Source: Candidatus Contubernalis alkalaceticus
GTDB taxonomy: Bacteria; Bacillota; Dethiobacteria; SKNC01
DNA: 64,000 nt
Assembly: GCF_022558445.1 (NCBI RefSeq)
Contig: NZ_CP054699.1
Span: 3,364,001 to 3,428,000 of the forward strand
Direction: 5' to 3'
Both the position numbers and the translations under genes were made by a program. The notes beneath the pieces were generated by a model. It made no database searches, had not been told where the DNA came from, and saw only the letters and a list, made by a program, of their open reading frames with translations. This document shows positions 44,239 through 53,395 of this stretch, one piece after another. Positions within the stretch are counted from its first letter, which is position 1; each line of letters starts with the position of its first letter.

Positions 44239-45462
44239 TTATTTATATGTATTTAACACTCTTTCCGTTTCCTGCCTCAGTTCTGCCATTCTGAAAAACC
44301 TGCCGGGGCAGGCGGTGGCAGACACGTCATTATGCCCAATGATATCAGAAAGGTTCAGTTTATTATCCCGTAAAAATTTGGCATTTAACAGGGCTCCGCT
44401 TTTCACCTGGGCATCGGTCATAGACTCCTGCTCAAAATGACCCTGATAGCCAATTCCCAGGGTTCGGCTGTTCCAGTTGGCCCCGGCATGAGCTCCGCAG
44501 TTTAAACCCCTTCCTAAATAGATTTGACCGTTTTTAGCAATCCAATAATTATAGCCAATTCCGTACCAGCCATTTGTGTCCCTATGATAAATATGAACAT
44601 CATGAACTGTCCAGGTTGGATGAGCCATGTGATGCTGAATCAGTTTTATAATAGGTTCCCTAATGGGAGTTAACGCTCCACTAAAAACTAAACCGGGGTC
44701 TATAATGGTTACCGGGATGGCGGGTGGTGCTGCCGGGGGAGGTGCTGCATGATTAAAGGAGGTATATGCGCCATAGTAAGCCATTGCCCCTGACGCCATT
44801 TCAATTCCATGAACCACAATCTCATATTGGCCGTAATTTAGCTGTCTGACAAAATTGGGGGAAATCTGATAAGGATTAGACGCATTCAAGGAATTATATT
44901 GACCCCCCACCGGCCTGTACTGAAGGGCGTATATTACATTGGTACCCCCCTGTGGGACAGCAGAAATATGCACATTATTCCCTTGAGAGTTAACCTGCAT
45001 ACTCAAGCCCCTGAATGGAGCGGATGACGAGGGACTGGTGTTTCCAAAAACTACGTAACAACCGTTATAAGCCCCCTGGTCAGATATCCCGTGAGCTACT
45101 AATTCATAGACAGTTCCATCCTGGGCATTTTCCCAGGTGTAACTGTTGTTTGTTGAATAATTTCTAATCATGGAGTAACTGCTTCCACTGCCCATTACCC
45201 TCACATCAAACCGATAACGGATATCCCCTGCCGGGGAGCAGGCTGAAGTCAACAGCAGCCTGTTGGCACTGATTCTTTGAACATCCAGCGAAACATTAAA
45301 ATTTGTTTGGGCCTCCATAAAGTCAAGGTTATTAGGGTCCTCCATGGCTTCTACTAAACGGGTGAAATATAAGGGGGACAGGGAAAAAACCGCAACACCC
45401 TTTACCAGTATAAATATAAATTTTTTACGGGACAAAAATTTTTTTGTACCTTCTGATAACAT
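44239..45462 (-). CDS. exported N-acetylmuramoyl-L-alanine amidase (PGRP/Amidase_2) with shared module
   Basis: 407 residues from ATG 45462, set by GGAGG eight bases upstream; the frame is open to 45516. An N-terminal signal or anchor (KKFIFILVKGVAVFSLSPLY) is followed by the shared module at ~56-240. The amidase domain at ~260-405 has IKLIQHHMAHP (zinc His), GAHAGANWNSRTLGIGYQGH, and GHNDVSATACPG with the other zinc ligands (His and Cys). It cleaves the bond between muramic acid and the stem peptide. The gene is 21 nt upstream of the deacetylase gene, so both are co-expressed. Confidence 0.85.
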   Translation of the reverse strand: MLSEGTKKFLSRKKFIFILVKGVAVFSLSPLYFTRLVEAMEDPNNLDFMEAQTNFNVSLDVQRISANRLLLTSACSPAGDIRYRFDVRVMGSGSSYSMIRNYSTNNSYTWENAQDGTVYELVAHGISDQGAYNGCYVVFGNTSPSSSAPFRGLSMQVNSQGNNVHISAVPQGGTNVIYALQYRPVGGQYNSLNASNPYQISPNFVRQLNYGQYEIVVHGIEMASGAMAYYGAYTSFNHAAPPPAAPPAIPVTIIDPGLVFSGALTPIREPIIKLIQHHMAHPTWTVHDVHIYHRDTNGWYGIGYNYWIAKNGQIYLGRGLNCGAHAGANWNSRTLGIGYQGHFEQESMTDAQVKSGALLNAKFLRDNKLNLSDIIGHNDVSATACPGRFFRMAELRQETERVLNTYK

Positions 45463-45670
45463 TTGCTTTCCTCCTGAAACAACATTATGTTGAATGTAAT
45501 ACGTTAACCAATTCAATGCACTTTACACAGTTATTTCCAAGCAAAGAGTATATTCGACAAAATCAAATAAAATTCCTTCCAGGGATAGTAAATTTTCACA
45601 CAAAAAAAAGGCCCCACGGTAAATATGAAAAATAAGAGAGAATGTTCCAAACATTTCCGATCAAAGGGCT

Positions 45671-46792
45671 TTAAAAAAGGCCCTCATACAGGCGTAAGAT
45701 ATTGTTTAACATTTTGTCCCGGGTAAAATAATGCTGAAATCTTTTTCGGGCGTTGTAACCATATTCTTTTCTCAGCCCTTCATCCGCCAGTAGTTCTTTA
45801 ATGGCATTGGCTAAAGCCCCGCTGTTTAGGGGAGGTACCGTTATCCCTGTCTGCCGGTCCAGGCTGGCAAAAGTGATTCCTGTGGGCAGCAGGGTGTTTA
45901 TGACAGGCCTGGCACAGGCCATAGCCTCCAACTGAACCAAACCAAAAGCTTCCGAATTGGCAGAGGAGGGCAGGACAAAAATATCACAGGCTTCATAGTA
46001 TAGGGGCATGTCCTCCTGGTCTATCTCTCCCAAAAAAAATACCCGCTTCTCCAGGCCTGTTTTATGGACCAGGGCTTTATGCTGTTCCAACAAGGGTCCG
46101 TGGCCAATGACCAGCAGCCTGGCATTAACCTGCCCCATGGCCCGGATAAGATATTCCAACCCTTTATAATATACCAGCCGGCCTACAAACAAAAGCAGGG
46201 GGCCGCCGCCGTATTGATTTCGAATATTTTCTATCTTTTCCGGCATATCCTTACTTTGAAAAGGAGAGTCATCAATGCCGTAGGGAATCACCATGCATTT
46301 TTCCCTAAATTCTTTTAAAAATGGGGAAAATTCTATATTGGCGGGGGCTGCTACCAGTATTTTATCCGCCAGATTTAAAAATTTATATAAAAAAGAGCGG
46401 TAGTACTTCAACCAAAACTGCTGGCGAATAATATCGCTGTGCCAGGAAACCACAATTTTCTTGTTTTTAGGCTTCATGAAAAGATAGGACAAATCCCCCA
46501 GGGGAAAGGGCATATGAAAATGGAGGATATCCCGGTCCCGGCTCAGCCTGTTTAACAGCAGAGGAAACCCCGGAGATAAGGGCATAGAAGCATAAAGGCC
46601 TAAACTGCCGGAACGTATTACTTCCACTCCATTGATTACCTCATTTGCACCTCTTCCTTTTTCCTGACATACCAGCACTTTTATATCCAATTTATCTTTC
46701 AAGCCTTCGGCGATATTCTGGACAATTTTTTCAATCCCGCCGATATGAGGAGAATATAGCTTGTTCACCTGCAGCACTCTTAGTCTAGACAT
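45671..46792 (-). CDS. glycosyltransferase family 4 (GT-B)
   Basis: 373 residues. VLQVNKLYSPHIGGIEKIVQ is the GG(I/A)E loop, VVSWHSDIIRQ and FVGRLVYYKGLEYLIRAM follow, and SEAFGLVQLEAMACARPVIN is the E-x7-E donor motif. This subfamily resembles mannosyl- or N-acetylhexosaminyl-transferases. It begins a new run of genes upstream of the exported-protein trio, adjacent to the Rmd-like reductase, so a GDP-D-rhamnose donor is conceivable. Confidence 0.88.
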   Translation of the reverse strand: MSRLRVLQVNKLYSPHIGGIEKIVQNIAEGLKDKLDIKVLVCQEKGRGANEVINGVEVIRSGSLGLYASMPLSPGFPLLLNRLSRDRDILHFHMPFPLGDLSYLFMKPKNKKIVVSWHSDIIRQQFWLKYYRSFLYKFLNLADKILVAAPANIEFSPFLKEFREKCMVIPYGIDDSPFQSKDMPEKIENIRNQYGGGPLLLFVGRLVYYKGLEYLIRAMGQVNARLLVIGHGPLLEQHKALVHKTGLEKRVFFLGEIDQEDMPLYYEACDIFVLPSSANSEAFGLVQLEAMACARPVINTLLPTGITFASLDRQTGITVPPLNSGALANAIKELLADEGLRKEYGYNARKRFQHYFTRDKMLNNILRLYEGLF

Positions 46793-46828
46793 TTTTGCAT
46801 CCCCTGGTTTTTAGGTTTTTTTCTACTA

Positions 46829-47767
46829 TTACGTCCTGCTGCGCCACCAGTCCAGCGTTTCTGCCAAACTTTCTTTAAATTCCCTTTGGGGCCTCCAACC
46901 GGTGGCTTTTTTGAGTTTCTCCGCCGAACCCACGGCAATGGGAACCAGAGAAGAACGTTTTTTTGCCTCATCAATCTTCACATCTACGGAAACTGAGGCA
47001 CTTTCTATCAGATAGTTCAAAATATCTTTTATAAAGCGGGGAGTCCCGGAACAAACATTGTATATGCCGCTGTCCACCTTCTTTTCCATCAAGTCTGCAT
47101 AGGCCTTGACTACATCCCTGACATCGGTAAAATCCCTTTGAACCGCCAAGTCACCCACCCTGATCACCGGAGGAATCAAAGATTTTTCTATGCGGGCAAT
47201 TTGTGAAGAAAAATCGCTTACTACATATCCCTCCATCTGCCCCGGTCCAAAATGGTTAAAGGGACGAATATGAATAATGTTTAATTTTTCTTTACAAGAA
47301 TACTGCACAGCCACCTGCCCCAGGGCTAGTTTACTGGTAGCATAAGGGTTTTGGGGGAAACAGGGGTCCTGCTCCAGTAATAGTCGGCCGGATTTGCCCG
47401 TTAAGCCGTATTCCTCCCCAGAACCTATGGTTATCAGCTTAACCTGGCGAAATTCTTGGCTCAGGACATGAATCATCTTAATGGTCCCCAGGGTATTTAC
47501 CTGAAAGGTTTCAGAAGGGTTGTCCCAGGCAACCCCCACATAACTCTGCCCCGCCAGGTTAATTATACAGTGGGGCTCAATCTCATATACAACCCGTCGA
47601 AATTGTTCTGAATCCATAATATTCAAAGGAATGATTTTGACCTGGGAACCATAATTAACCATCTCATGATACAATCCGGCATATATTTCATGAATTTCTC
47701 TTCTCTTTAACTCCTCCACCAGATTACGTCCCACAAAACCACCGGCACCGGTAACTAAAATTCGCAT
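46829..47767 (-). CDS. rmd: GDP-4-keto-6-deoxy-D-mannose reductase (Rmd-like SDR)
   Basis: 312 residues. RILVTGAGGFVGRNLVEELK is the NAD(P) loop and NPYATSKLALGQ the Y-x3-K pair. RPFNHFGPGQMEGYVVSDFS, followed by QRDFTDVRDVVKAYADL, is the hallmark of Rmd enzymes that reduce GDP-4-keto-6-deoxymannose to GDP-D-rhamnose. The partner dehydratase Gmd is not in the window. Flanked by GT4 genes on both sides that could use the product. Confidence 0.87.
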   Translation of the reverse strand: MRILVTGAGGFVGRNLVEELKRREIHEIYAGLYHEMVNYGSQVKIIPLNIMDSEQFRRVVYEIEPHCIINLAGQSYVGVAWDNPSETFQVNTLGTIKMIHVLSQEFRQVKLITIGSGEEYGLTGKSGRLLLEQDPCFPQNPYATSKLALGQVAVQYSCKEKLNIIHIRPFNHFGPGQMEGYVVSDFSSQIARIEKSLIPPVIRVGDLAVQRDFTDVRDVVKAYADLMEKKVDSGIYNVCSGTPRFIKDILNYLIESASVSVDVKIDEAKKRSSLVPIAVGSAEKLKKATGWRPQREFKESLAETLDWWRSRT

Positions 47768-47846
47768 CTCTGTTCTCCCCTTAAAGATATATGTCGTATA
47801 GTTGGAAATATATTTTTCGTATAAGTGATGAGTCCTACATTAACTA

Positions 47847-48959
47847 TTACGTCATTAACTTATGAAATACCTGCAGGGTTTTTTCCGCAGTCTTTTGCCA
47901 GGAAAATCCCTGGGCTTGAGCCTTCCCCAATTTTTTTAACTTTTGCTGCAGCAGCTTATCCGAAAGGACCCTTTCCATCTGTGTGCAAAGGCCCTGAACA
48001 TCACCCGGTTCCACGTAAAGGGCTGCCTCTCCCGCCACCTCCGGAAGGGAAGAAACGTTAGAGGTAATCACCGGAACTCCTGAAGCCATGGCCTCCAGCA
48101 CTGGCAGGCCAAAACCTTCGTATAAAGAGGGATATACAAACAGAGAGGCTCCCCGGTATAATATCGGCAATTCCTCAGTATCCACATAATGCAGGAAACG
48201 GACGGAATCCTGTAAGGACAACTGCTGGATCAAAAGAGGAATATCCTGTACCTTCCAGCCTGTCTGTCCCACTATGACCAGCAGCAGTCTGGTGCCGGAC
48301 TTCTTTTTATATGCGGCAAAAGCTTTTAATATAGTATCAACCCCTTTGCGGGGTTCCACCGTTCCCACAAACAGCATGTACCCTGGGGACAGGCTGTGCC
48401 GGGCAAGAACTTTCTCTATTATATTCTGCCGGGGCTCCTGAAAAAATTCCCCCCGGGCGGCCAAATGAATCACTGTAGTTTTATGTTCCGGGTATCCGTA
48501 AAACTGAACCAGGTCCCGGGCAGTATTATGGGAAATTGTCAAAACATGATGGGCCTTCTTCAGATAAAGGGGCATAGCCGCCTTTAAATGAGCATTAATC
48601 CGAAAAGGCAGTGTCTTTGGGTACTTATAGTAAACAAAGTCATGCACCGTTACCACTTTTTTTATGTGTTTAGGCCACAGGGGAAGAGAGTAATTCCCAC
48701 CCCAAAAAAGCTGTATCTTATCCTGCACCAGGGCCTGGGGCAGGATTTTTTGAAACCACCACAGTGTACGCCGGGAGGGAATAACCCTCAGGTGAAAAGA
48801 CTCTTTGAATTCAGAAGCCTCAAAGGGCCTGGGGGAATAAAGATAATATTCATTCTCTTTATCCACTTCATGTAAGGCCTGCAGCAGAGAGGCAGCATAG
48901 TGGCCAATACCGGTTTTGGCGGTGCTGAGCATAGCTGCATTGACTCCGATCTTAACCAT
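47847..48959 (-). CDS. glycosyltransferase family 4 (GT-B), mannosyltransferase-like
   Basis: 370 residues. [19 protein letters not shown]-type N-terminus, [40 protein letters not shown] and [20 protein letters not shown] are the features of the WbdA/MtfB-like D-mannose or D-rhamnose transferase group. It is next to the Rmd-like reductase and the Wzt gene (12-nt gap). This is the grouping seen in ABC-exported D-rhamnan or mannan pathways. Confidence 0.9.
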   Translation of the reverse strand: MVKIGVNAAMLSTAKTGIGHYAASLLQALHEVDKENEYYLYSPRPFEASEFKESFHLRVIPSRRTLWWFQKILPQALVQDKIQLFWGGNYSLPLWPKHIKKVVTVHDFVYYKYPKTLPFRINAHLKAAMPLYLKKAHHVLTISHNTARDLVQFYGYPEHKTTVIHLAARGEFFQEPRQNIIEKVLARHSLSPGYMLFVGTVEPRKGVDTILKAFAAYKKKSGTRLLLVIVGQTGWKVQDIPLLIQQLSLQDSVRFLHYVDTEELPILYRGASLFVYPSLYEGFGLPVLEAMASGVPVITSNVSSLPEVAGEAALYVEPGDVQGLCTQMERVLSDKLLQQKLKKLGKAQAQGFSWQKTAEKTLQVFHKLMT

Positions 48960-48971
48960 AGCTGAACCCCT

Positions 48972-50213
48972 TTACCCGTAAAATTCACTGTTATCAGTCA
49001 AAACCGCCGTAACCGGAAGGTAACAAACCCCGATGAACTGACTTTCTTTACCGGGAACCACCTGCAGTATTACGGCGTGCTCCCACCAATCGTAGTTTCC
49101 CTGCAGGTGCGTGGGCCCGTGGTGGACCGCTGCCGTAAGACTGTAATGTCCCGCCCCAAAATTTATAGGCATTCGAAAAATCACTTCCCGCTCTTCTCCC
49201 GCCTTACATGTGCCCAGCTCCAATCCCAGGTTGTATGTATTGGTGCCAAAAATATCGTTGCCCAGGCGGTCCTTAAAAAGTATTCCCACTGTGGGTTGAA
49301 TTACCTCTTTCAAAAACCCTACCTTAACCCGGAGGTCCACCATATCTCCCACCTGAACAGCATTTACCACCTGGTTCTTACACAGCATTTCCACCTGGGA
49401 TATTCGGGCGGCTCCGTCTCCGGATCGGGTAATCATTCTATTCCCTTCCCCGGGATTCTGTTGAATGGCATAACCGGCTTCCCGGGTGGCAATTACGGCG
49501 TTATAGTAGTCCAGTATTTCTTCGGGGTACCCCTCCTTGATCAACTGTCCCCCATCTAAAAGGATGGCGCGGTCGCAGAGGTTTTTTACTGCTCCAGGGT
49601 CATGGGAGACAAATAAAAGGGTTGTGCCCTGTTCTTTAAATTTCCTCAGCCGGGCAAAACATTTATGCTGAAAATAGGCATCCCCCACCGATAGGGCTTC
49701 GTCCACGATAAGTACTTCGGGACGGACAGCGGTGGCGGCAGCAAAGGCCAGCCGAACGATCATGCCGCTGGAATAAGTGCGGATTGGCTGATCAAAATAA
49801 TCACCAATTTCCGCGAAAGACTGGACTTCCGGCATCATCTCCTGTATCTGTTCATTTCCAAAACCCATAATCTGTCCCGTCAAAAACACGTTTTGACGTC
49901 CGGTAAATTCCGGATAAAAACCCATTCCCAGTTCCAGCAGGGCAGACACCCTGCCCTTTACATCATAACTGCCTTCACTCATCTGTGTAGTCCCGGTCAA
50001 TATTTTTAAAAGAGTGCTTTTCCCGGCACCGTTTTGACCCACTAACCCCAGGGACTGGCCGGATTTAACGGAAAAGCTGATGTTTCTCAGCACCCACTGG
50101 GGCTGGTGCAGGGTGACTTTACCCCGGGATTTCCACTCCATAATCCTGTGCCAGCGGTTGGTATAACGCTTATATTTTTTTCCCAGATTATTTACCACCA
50201 CACAGCTGTCCAT
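48972..50213 (-). CDS. wzt: Wzt: ABC-transporter ATPase with C-terminal polysaccharide-binding domain
   Basis: 413 residues. ATPase: Walker A LVGQNGAGKSTLLKILTG, signature YSSGMIVRLAFAAATA (the variant used by polysaccharide ABC exporters) and Walker B VLIVDEALSVGD. Residues ~260-410 are a Wzt_C-type beta-sandwich (PF14524): FKDRLGNDIFGTNT and INFGAGHYSLTAAVHHG. In known systems this domain recognises the capped non-reducing end of the chain and triggers export. The ATG overlaps the stop of wzm (TAATG), so the two subunits are coupled. Confidence 0.94.
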   Translation of the reverse strand: MDSCVVVNNLGKKYKRYTNRWHRIMEWKSRGKVTLHQPQWVLRNISFSVKSGQSLGLVGQNGAGKSTLLKILTGTTQMSEGSYDVKGRVSALLELGMGFYPEFTGRQNVFLTGQIMGFGNEQIQEMMPEVQSFAEIGDYFDQPIRTYSSGMIVRLAFAAATAVRPEVLIVDEALSVGDAYFQHKCFARLRKFKEQGTTLLFVSHDPGAVKNLCDRAILLDGGQLIKEGYPEEILDYYNAVIATREAGYAIQQNPGEGNRMITRSGDGAARISQVEMLCKNQVVNAVQVGDMVDLRVKVGFLKEVIQPTVGILFKDRLGNDIFGTNTYNLGLELGTCKAGEEREVIFRMPINFGAGHYSLTAAVHHGPTHLQGNYDWWEHAVILQVVPGKESQFIGVCYLPVTAVLTDNSEFYG

Positions 50214-50998
50214 TAGAGTTCATCCACCATTTCCTTGTCCAGTGCAGTAAAGGTTTTATATCCTATGAATAAAAACAAAACACATAAAACAGCCATGGGC
50301 AGAGCCGTCCACCAATTGGGCCACTGGTTGTGCAAAAAAACCTTCTGGTAGCCCTGCACAATGCCGGTCATGGGATTTAAGCCCAGCAGCCATCTATAAT
50401 TCTCGGGAACCACCTCTATGGGATAAACCATAGGTGTTAGCCAGAACCAAAACTGTAAAACTACTCCCAGGACATGGCCTACATCCCGGAAAAAGACATG
50501 AAGAGTGCCTAAGAAAATCCCCAGGCCCACGGCAAAACCCTGCTGCAGAGTGACTAATACAATGATGGAGGTCCAGGACCAGTTGGGCCATCTTCCCACA
50601 AAGGCCAAAAATACCATGAACAGTACCATCAGTATAATATAGTTTATACCGGCAGAAAGGAAAATGTAGATGGGAAGGCTGGTACGGGGAAAGCTCACCT
50701 TCTTCAGCAGGGCAGATTGTTCCAAAAAAACGTTTTGACAGCGAAGCAGCACTTCTGTAAAAAACTGCCAGGGCAGGATTCCGGCACACAGGTATATACT
50801 GTAGCCCAGAGTATCATCAATTCCCGGCAGCTTGGCCCGCATAACCTGGGAAAAAACCAGAGTATATATCAAAATCATAGAAAGAGGATTCAAAATCGCC
50901 CAGAAAGAACCCAAAAGTGAATTCAGGTATCGGGAACGAAAATCCCTGGATACCATGCCCACAATAAAAGGGCGATATGTCCATAATTGTCGTAAAAT
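50213..50998 (-). CDS. wzm: Wzm: ABC-2 type polysaccharide export permease, probable ATT start
   Basis: 261 residues if started at ATT 50998. The family N-terminus ELVxxRQLWTYRPFIVGMV is encoded upstream of the first ordinary start (GTG 50962), and a GGAGGAGGAG site sits six bases before ATT 50998, while GTG 50962 has none. The in-frame TGA at 51019 limits further extension. Six membrane helices are seen, with RDFRSRYLNSLLGSFWAILN and LYTLVF-type signatures of ABC2_membrane (PF01061). It forms the channel of the Wzm/Wzt exporter. Alternatively GTG 50962 could be used, or one base may be missing in the sequence. Confidence 0.88.
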   Translation of the reverse strand: MLRQLWTYRPFIVGMVSRDFRSRYLNSLLGSFWAILNPLSMILIYTLVFSQVMRAKLPGIDDTLGYSIYLCAGILPWQFFTEVLLRCQNVFLEQSALLKKVSFPRTSLPIYIFLSAGINYIILMVLFMVFLAFVGRWPNWSWTSIIVLVTLQQGFAVGLGIFLGTLHVFFRDVGHVLGVVLQFWFWLTPMVYPIEVVPENYRWLLGLNPMTGIVQGYQKVFLHNQWPNWWTALPMAVLCVLFLFIGYKTFTALDKEMVDEL

Positions 50999-51044
50999 AA
51001 CAAGCTCCTCCTCCGGTCATAACAAAATCTTTGCCGCCAATCAA

Positions 51045-51053
51045 ATTATATCA
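51045..51053 (-). promoter_or_regulatory. extended -10 promoter for wzm-wzt
   Basis: The minus strand reads TG-A-TATAAT, an extended -10 element without an obvious -35. Transcription from ~51037 would give a ~40-nt leader containing the GGAGGAGGAG site of wzm. Confidence 0.45.
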
Positions 51054-51170
51054 GTTTATGTAAATATGCATAGGATGCTTTTAAGCTCCTTTCAGGTATT
51101 TCATTCGCTAAAAACTGCTATTATCCTTTAGTTTTTTGTTTCCATATAAAAAAAATTCTAAAATATGGGA

Positions 51171-51197
51171 AAACAAAAAGATACCCCAGAAGGGCAT
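51171..51197 (-). terminator. probable terminator after the PglF-like gene
   Basis: Minus strand: ATGCCC-TTCTG-GGGTAT followed by CTTTTTGTTTT. The 6-bp stem is modest (it includes a G-T pair) but has a good T-run, ~85 nt after the stop at 51282. Confidence 0.4.
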
Positions 51198-51281
51198 GCA
51201 ATGAAAAACCTTACATAATGATAACGGCTGAAGGCTAGGTTGTAAGAATGGGTAGTTACTGCTCAGGTGTCTTTAACTAAT

Positions 51282-53141
51282 TCAGCCATTGATTATATTA
51301 GACAGTTTTTCTCTTAAGGATCCTTCTTCCTCCAGGATAAAATTAATTTTTTGAATCACTTCTTTTTTAAATTTCTGAAGCTTAACTTCATCAGGATCAG
51401 CGATGAAAATCCTTTCGTGTTTGGTGGAGGCCACCCTTTCCTTTTTGGTCAGCAGTTCTTCAAAGAGCTTCTCCCCATCCCTTACCCCGGTAAACTCAAT
51501 GGCAATATCCTGGTACGGCTCAAATCCCGATAATTTAATCAGGTCTACAGCCATATCCAAAATTTTAACCGGTTCGCCCATATCCAGAACAAATATTTCC
51601 CCTTTTTGTTCCATAGCCCCGGCCTGAATCACCAGCTGCACCGCCTCACTTATGGTCATAAAATAACGGGTCATTTCCGGATGGGTAACGGTAACGGGCC
51701 CACCGGAGGCAATTTGTTTTTTAAATATGGGAACCACGCTTCCCCGGCTTCCCAAAACATTTCCGAAGCGAACAGCACAGTATTTAGTGGAACTCTGCCG
51801 GGCGGTCACCTGCATGATGATCTCGGCAATTCTCTTGGTAGTACCCATAATACTGGTGGGGTTCACCGCTTTATCCGTAGAAATCAAAACGAAATGTTCT
51901 ACTTTATATTTATCCGAAAGGTCAATTACATTTTTAGTGCCGAATACATTATTTTTGACGGCTTCCTCAGGGTTTAACTCCATCAAGGGAACATGTTTAT
52001 GGGCGGCGGCGTGAAAAACCACCGTGGGCCGGTACAGGCTGAAGACATTTTCCATGGCCTGGGTATCCTTAATATCACAAATAACCGGAACGATATTGAA
52101 GTCCTTATTGTTCAGTAAAAGCTCCATATGTATTTCAAAAATACTGTTTTCACCCCGGCCTAAGAGAATCAGATCCCGGGGATGAAACCTGGAAATCTGA
52201 CGGCACAATTCAGAACCGATGGAACCGCCGGCCCCGGTAACCAGGACCGTTTCTCCATTGAGATAATTGGCAATCTGGTCAATATCCACACTGACCGCAT
52301 CTCTCCCCAGCAGGTCCTCAATATCCACTTCCCTAATTCTATTCAACTCTATATTTCCGTTTAAGAATTCATAAACCCCCGGCAGTGTTTTCACCACTGT
52401 CCCTACTTCTTTGCAAATCTGCAGAACCTGTCTCATGACGGCCTTTTCCGCGGTGGGCATGGCAATAATCACTTCATCAATATAGTTGTCGATGAGTACC
52501 TGCTTTAAGTTTGAACGGTTACCTAAAACCGGAAGCCCGTGAATGGTCATCTTCTCTTTGGAGGGATCATCATCAATAAATCCCACCGGCTGATAGTTAA
52601 GCTTTTGCATGTTTTCCTTGACTTCCTTCAGCACCATGCTTCCCGCTGACCCGGCACCCATAATTAATACTCTTTTGAAACTCACCGGCAGAGTGCTCTT
52701 GATAAGCCTTCTGATGATTCTGGCACCCAACCTCAGGCCCCCGGTAAAAATAATGTTTATCAACCACATAAGAACCGGAATACTGCGGGGCATATTGAAA
52801 TCCGCCAGGTTCATATTAATTATGTAAATTACAGAGCCGGATAAAGCGGTCCCCAAAGTAACACCAAATAGAACTGAAATCAGCTCATCAATGCTGGCAT
52901 AATTCCACAGGCTGTTATATAGTCCAAATACTTTAAAGGAAATCAAAAAACAGACTACAAAAACTGCGGCTTTAAGAGCGAAATAGTTGTCATACATCTC
53001 CAAAATTCTTCCATCAAAACGCAGCATGTAAGCTAAATATAAAGCAGCCGTAATCAATACGATATCCCAAAACAATAGTGACAACTGCCGCCTCTTTAAA
53101 CTGTCGGTTAAGGTTTTCTTATATTTGCGCAGTAGGTTCAA
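51282..53141 (-). CDS. membrane nucleotide-sugar 4,6-dehydratase (PglF/WbpM/CapD type)
   Basis: 619 residues from TTG 53141, ten bases after AAAGGAAG; a TTG at 53162 lies inside the repeat border without a ribosome binding site. Four N-terminal helices (~25-135) are followed by a CoA-binding-like Rossmann part (RVLIMGAGSAGSMVLKEV) and then the catalytic SDR domain with VLVTGAGGSIGSELCRQI. The active site is STDKAVNPTSIMGTTKR, with Met in place of the usual Tyr, as in WbpM/PglF. It converts UDP-GlcNAc to the 4-keto-6-deoxy sugar. The PglE- and PglC-like genes nearby support a bacillosamine-type route. Confidence 0.92.
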   Translation of the reverse strand: MNLLRKYKKTLTDSLKRRQLSLLFWDIVLITAALYLAYMLRFDGRILEMYDNYFALKAAVFVVCFLISFKVFGLYNSLWNYASIDELISVLFGVTLGTALSGSVIYIINMNLADFNMPRSIPVLMWLINIIFTGGLRLGARIIRRLIKSTLPVSFKRVLIMGAGSAGSMVLKEVKENMQKLNYQPVGFIDDDPSKEKMTIHGLPVLGNRSNLKQVLIDNYIDEVIIAMPTAEKAVMRQVLQICKEVGTVVKTLPGVYEFLNGNIELNRIREVDIEDLLGRDAVSVDIDQIANYLNGETVLVTGAGGSIGSELCRQISRFHPRDLILLGRGENSIFEIHMELLLNNKDFNIVPVICDIKDTQAMENVFSLYRPTVVFHAAAHKHVPLMELNPEEAVKNNVFGTKNVIDLSDKYKVEHFVLISTDKAVNPTSIMGTTKRIAEIIMQVTARQSSTKYCAVRFGNVLGSRGSVVPIFKKQIASGGPVTVTHPEMTRYFMTISEAVQLVIQAGAMEQKGEIFVLDMGEPVKILDMAVDLIKLSGFEPYQDIAIEFTGVRDGEKLFEELLTKKERVASTKHERIFIADPDEVKLQKFKKEVIQKINFILEEEGSLREKLSNIING

Positions 53142-53162
53142 AACTGAAATACTTCCTTTCAA

Positions 53163-53289
53163 AGTGAACTCGTTTCAGCAAGCTGAAACATCGGGGAATC
53201 ATGTGGAGACTCTACTCCACCTGATTATAAGCCCCACCTACGCTAACGCTTAGAGGTGGGGGTATTATACCCCAAATAAAAGAGATAAA
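53163..53289 (-). repeat. multi-hairpin repeat copy 1 (IS605 right-end/omegaRNA-like), in leader of the PglF-like gene
   Basis: 127 bp, ~98% identical to 54536-54662. On the minus strand it contains GGGGTATAATACCCC, CCCACCTCTAAGCGTTAGCG-AGGTGGG, CAGGTGGAG ... CTCCACCTG and GTTTCAGC-TT-GCTGAAAC hairpins, and ends GAGTTCAC. Stacked hairpins ending in TTCAC are typical of IS200/IS605 right ends. No tnpA or tnpB is adjacent. Confidence 0.75.
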
Positions 53290-53395
53290 AAAAATAGTAA
53301 AGCCATTTATGTAAATTCAGTACAACCTTACTAATCATTCTACATTTAAAATAAATTTACCTTTAAAAATTATGGATTTTTTGGCAGCCAATTTG

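Noticed and set aside
43857-44440. Plus-strand frames rich in Leu/Cys/Tyr and Ser/Leu opposite the deacetylase linker
   Set aside because: They arise from the 12-bp repeats on the other strand and have no start signals.
45463-45670. Possible c-di-AMP or other riboswitch before the exported amidase
   Set aside because: The interval is ~200 nt and lacks the conserved core sequences I would look for; only weak hairpins were seen.
50394-50789. 131-codon second frame within wzm
   Set aside because: Same-strand shadow in another frame, without membrane-protein pattern or ribosome binding site.
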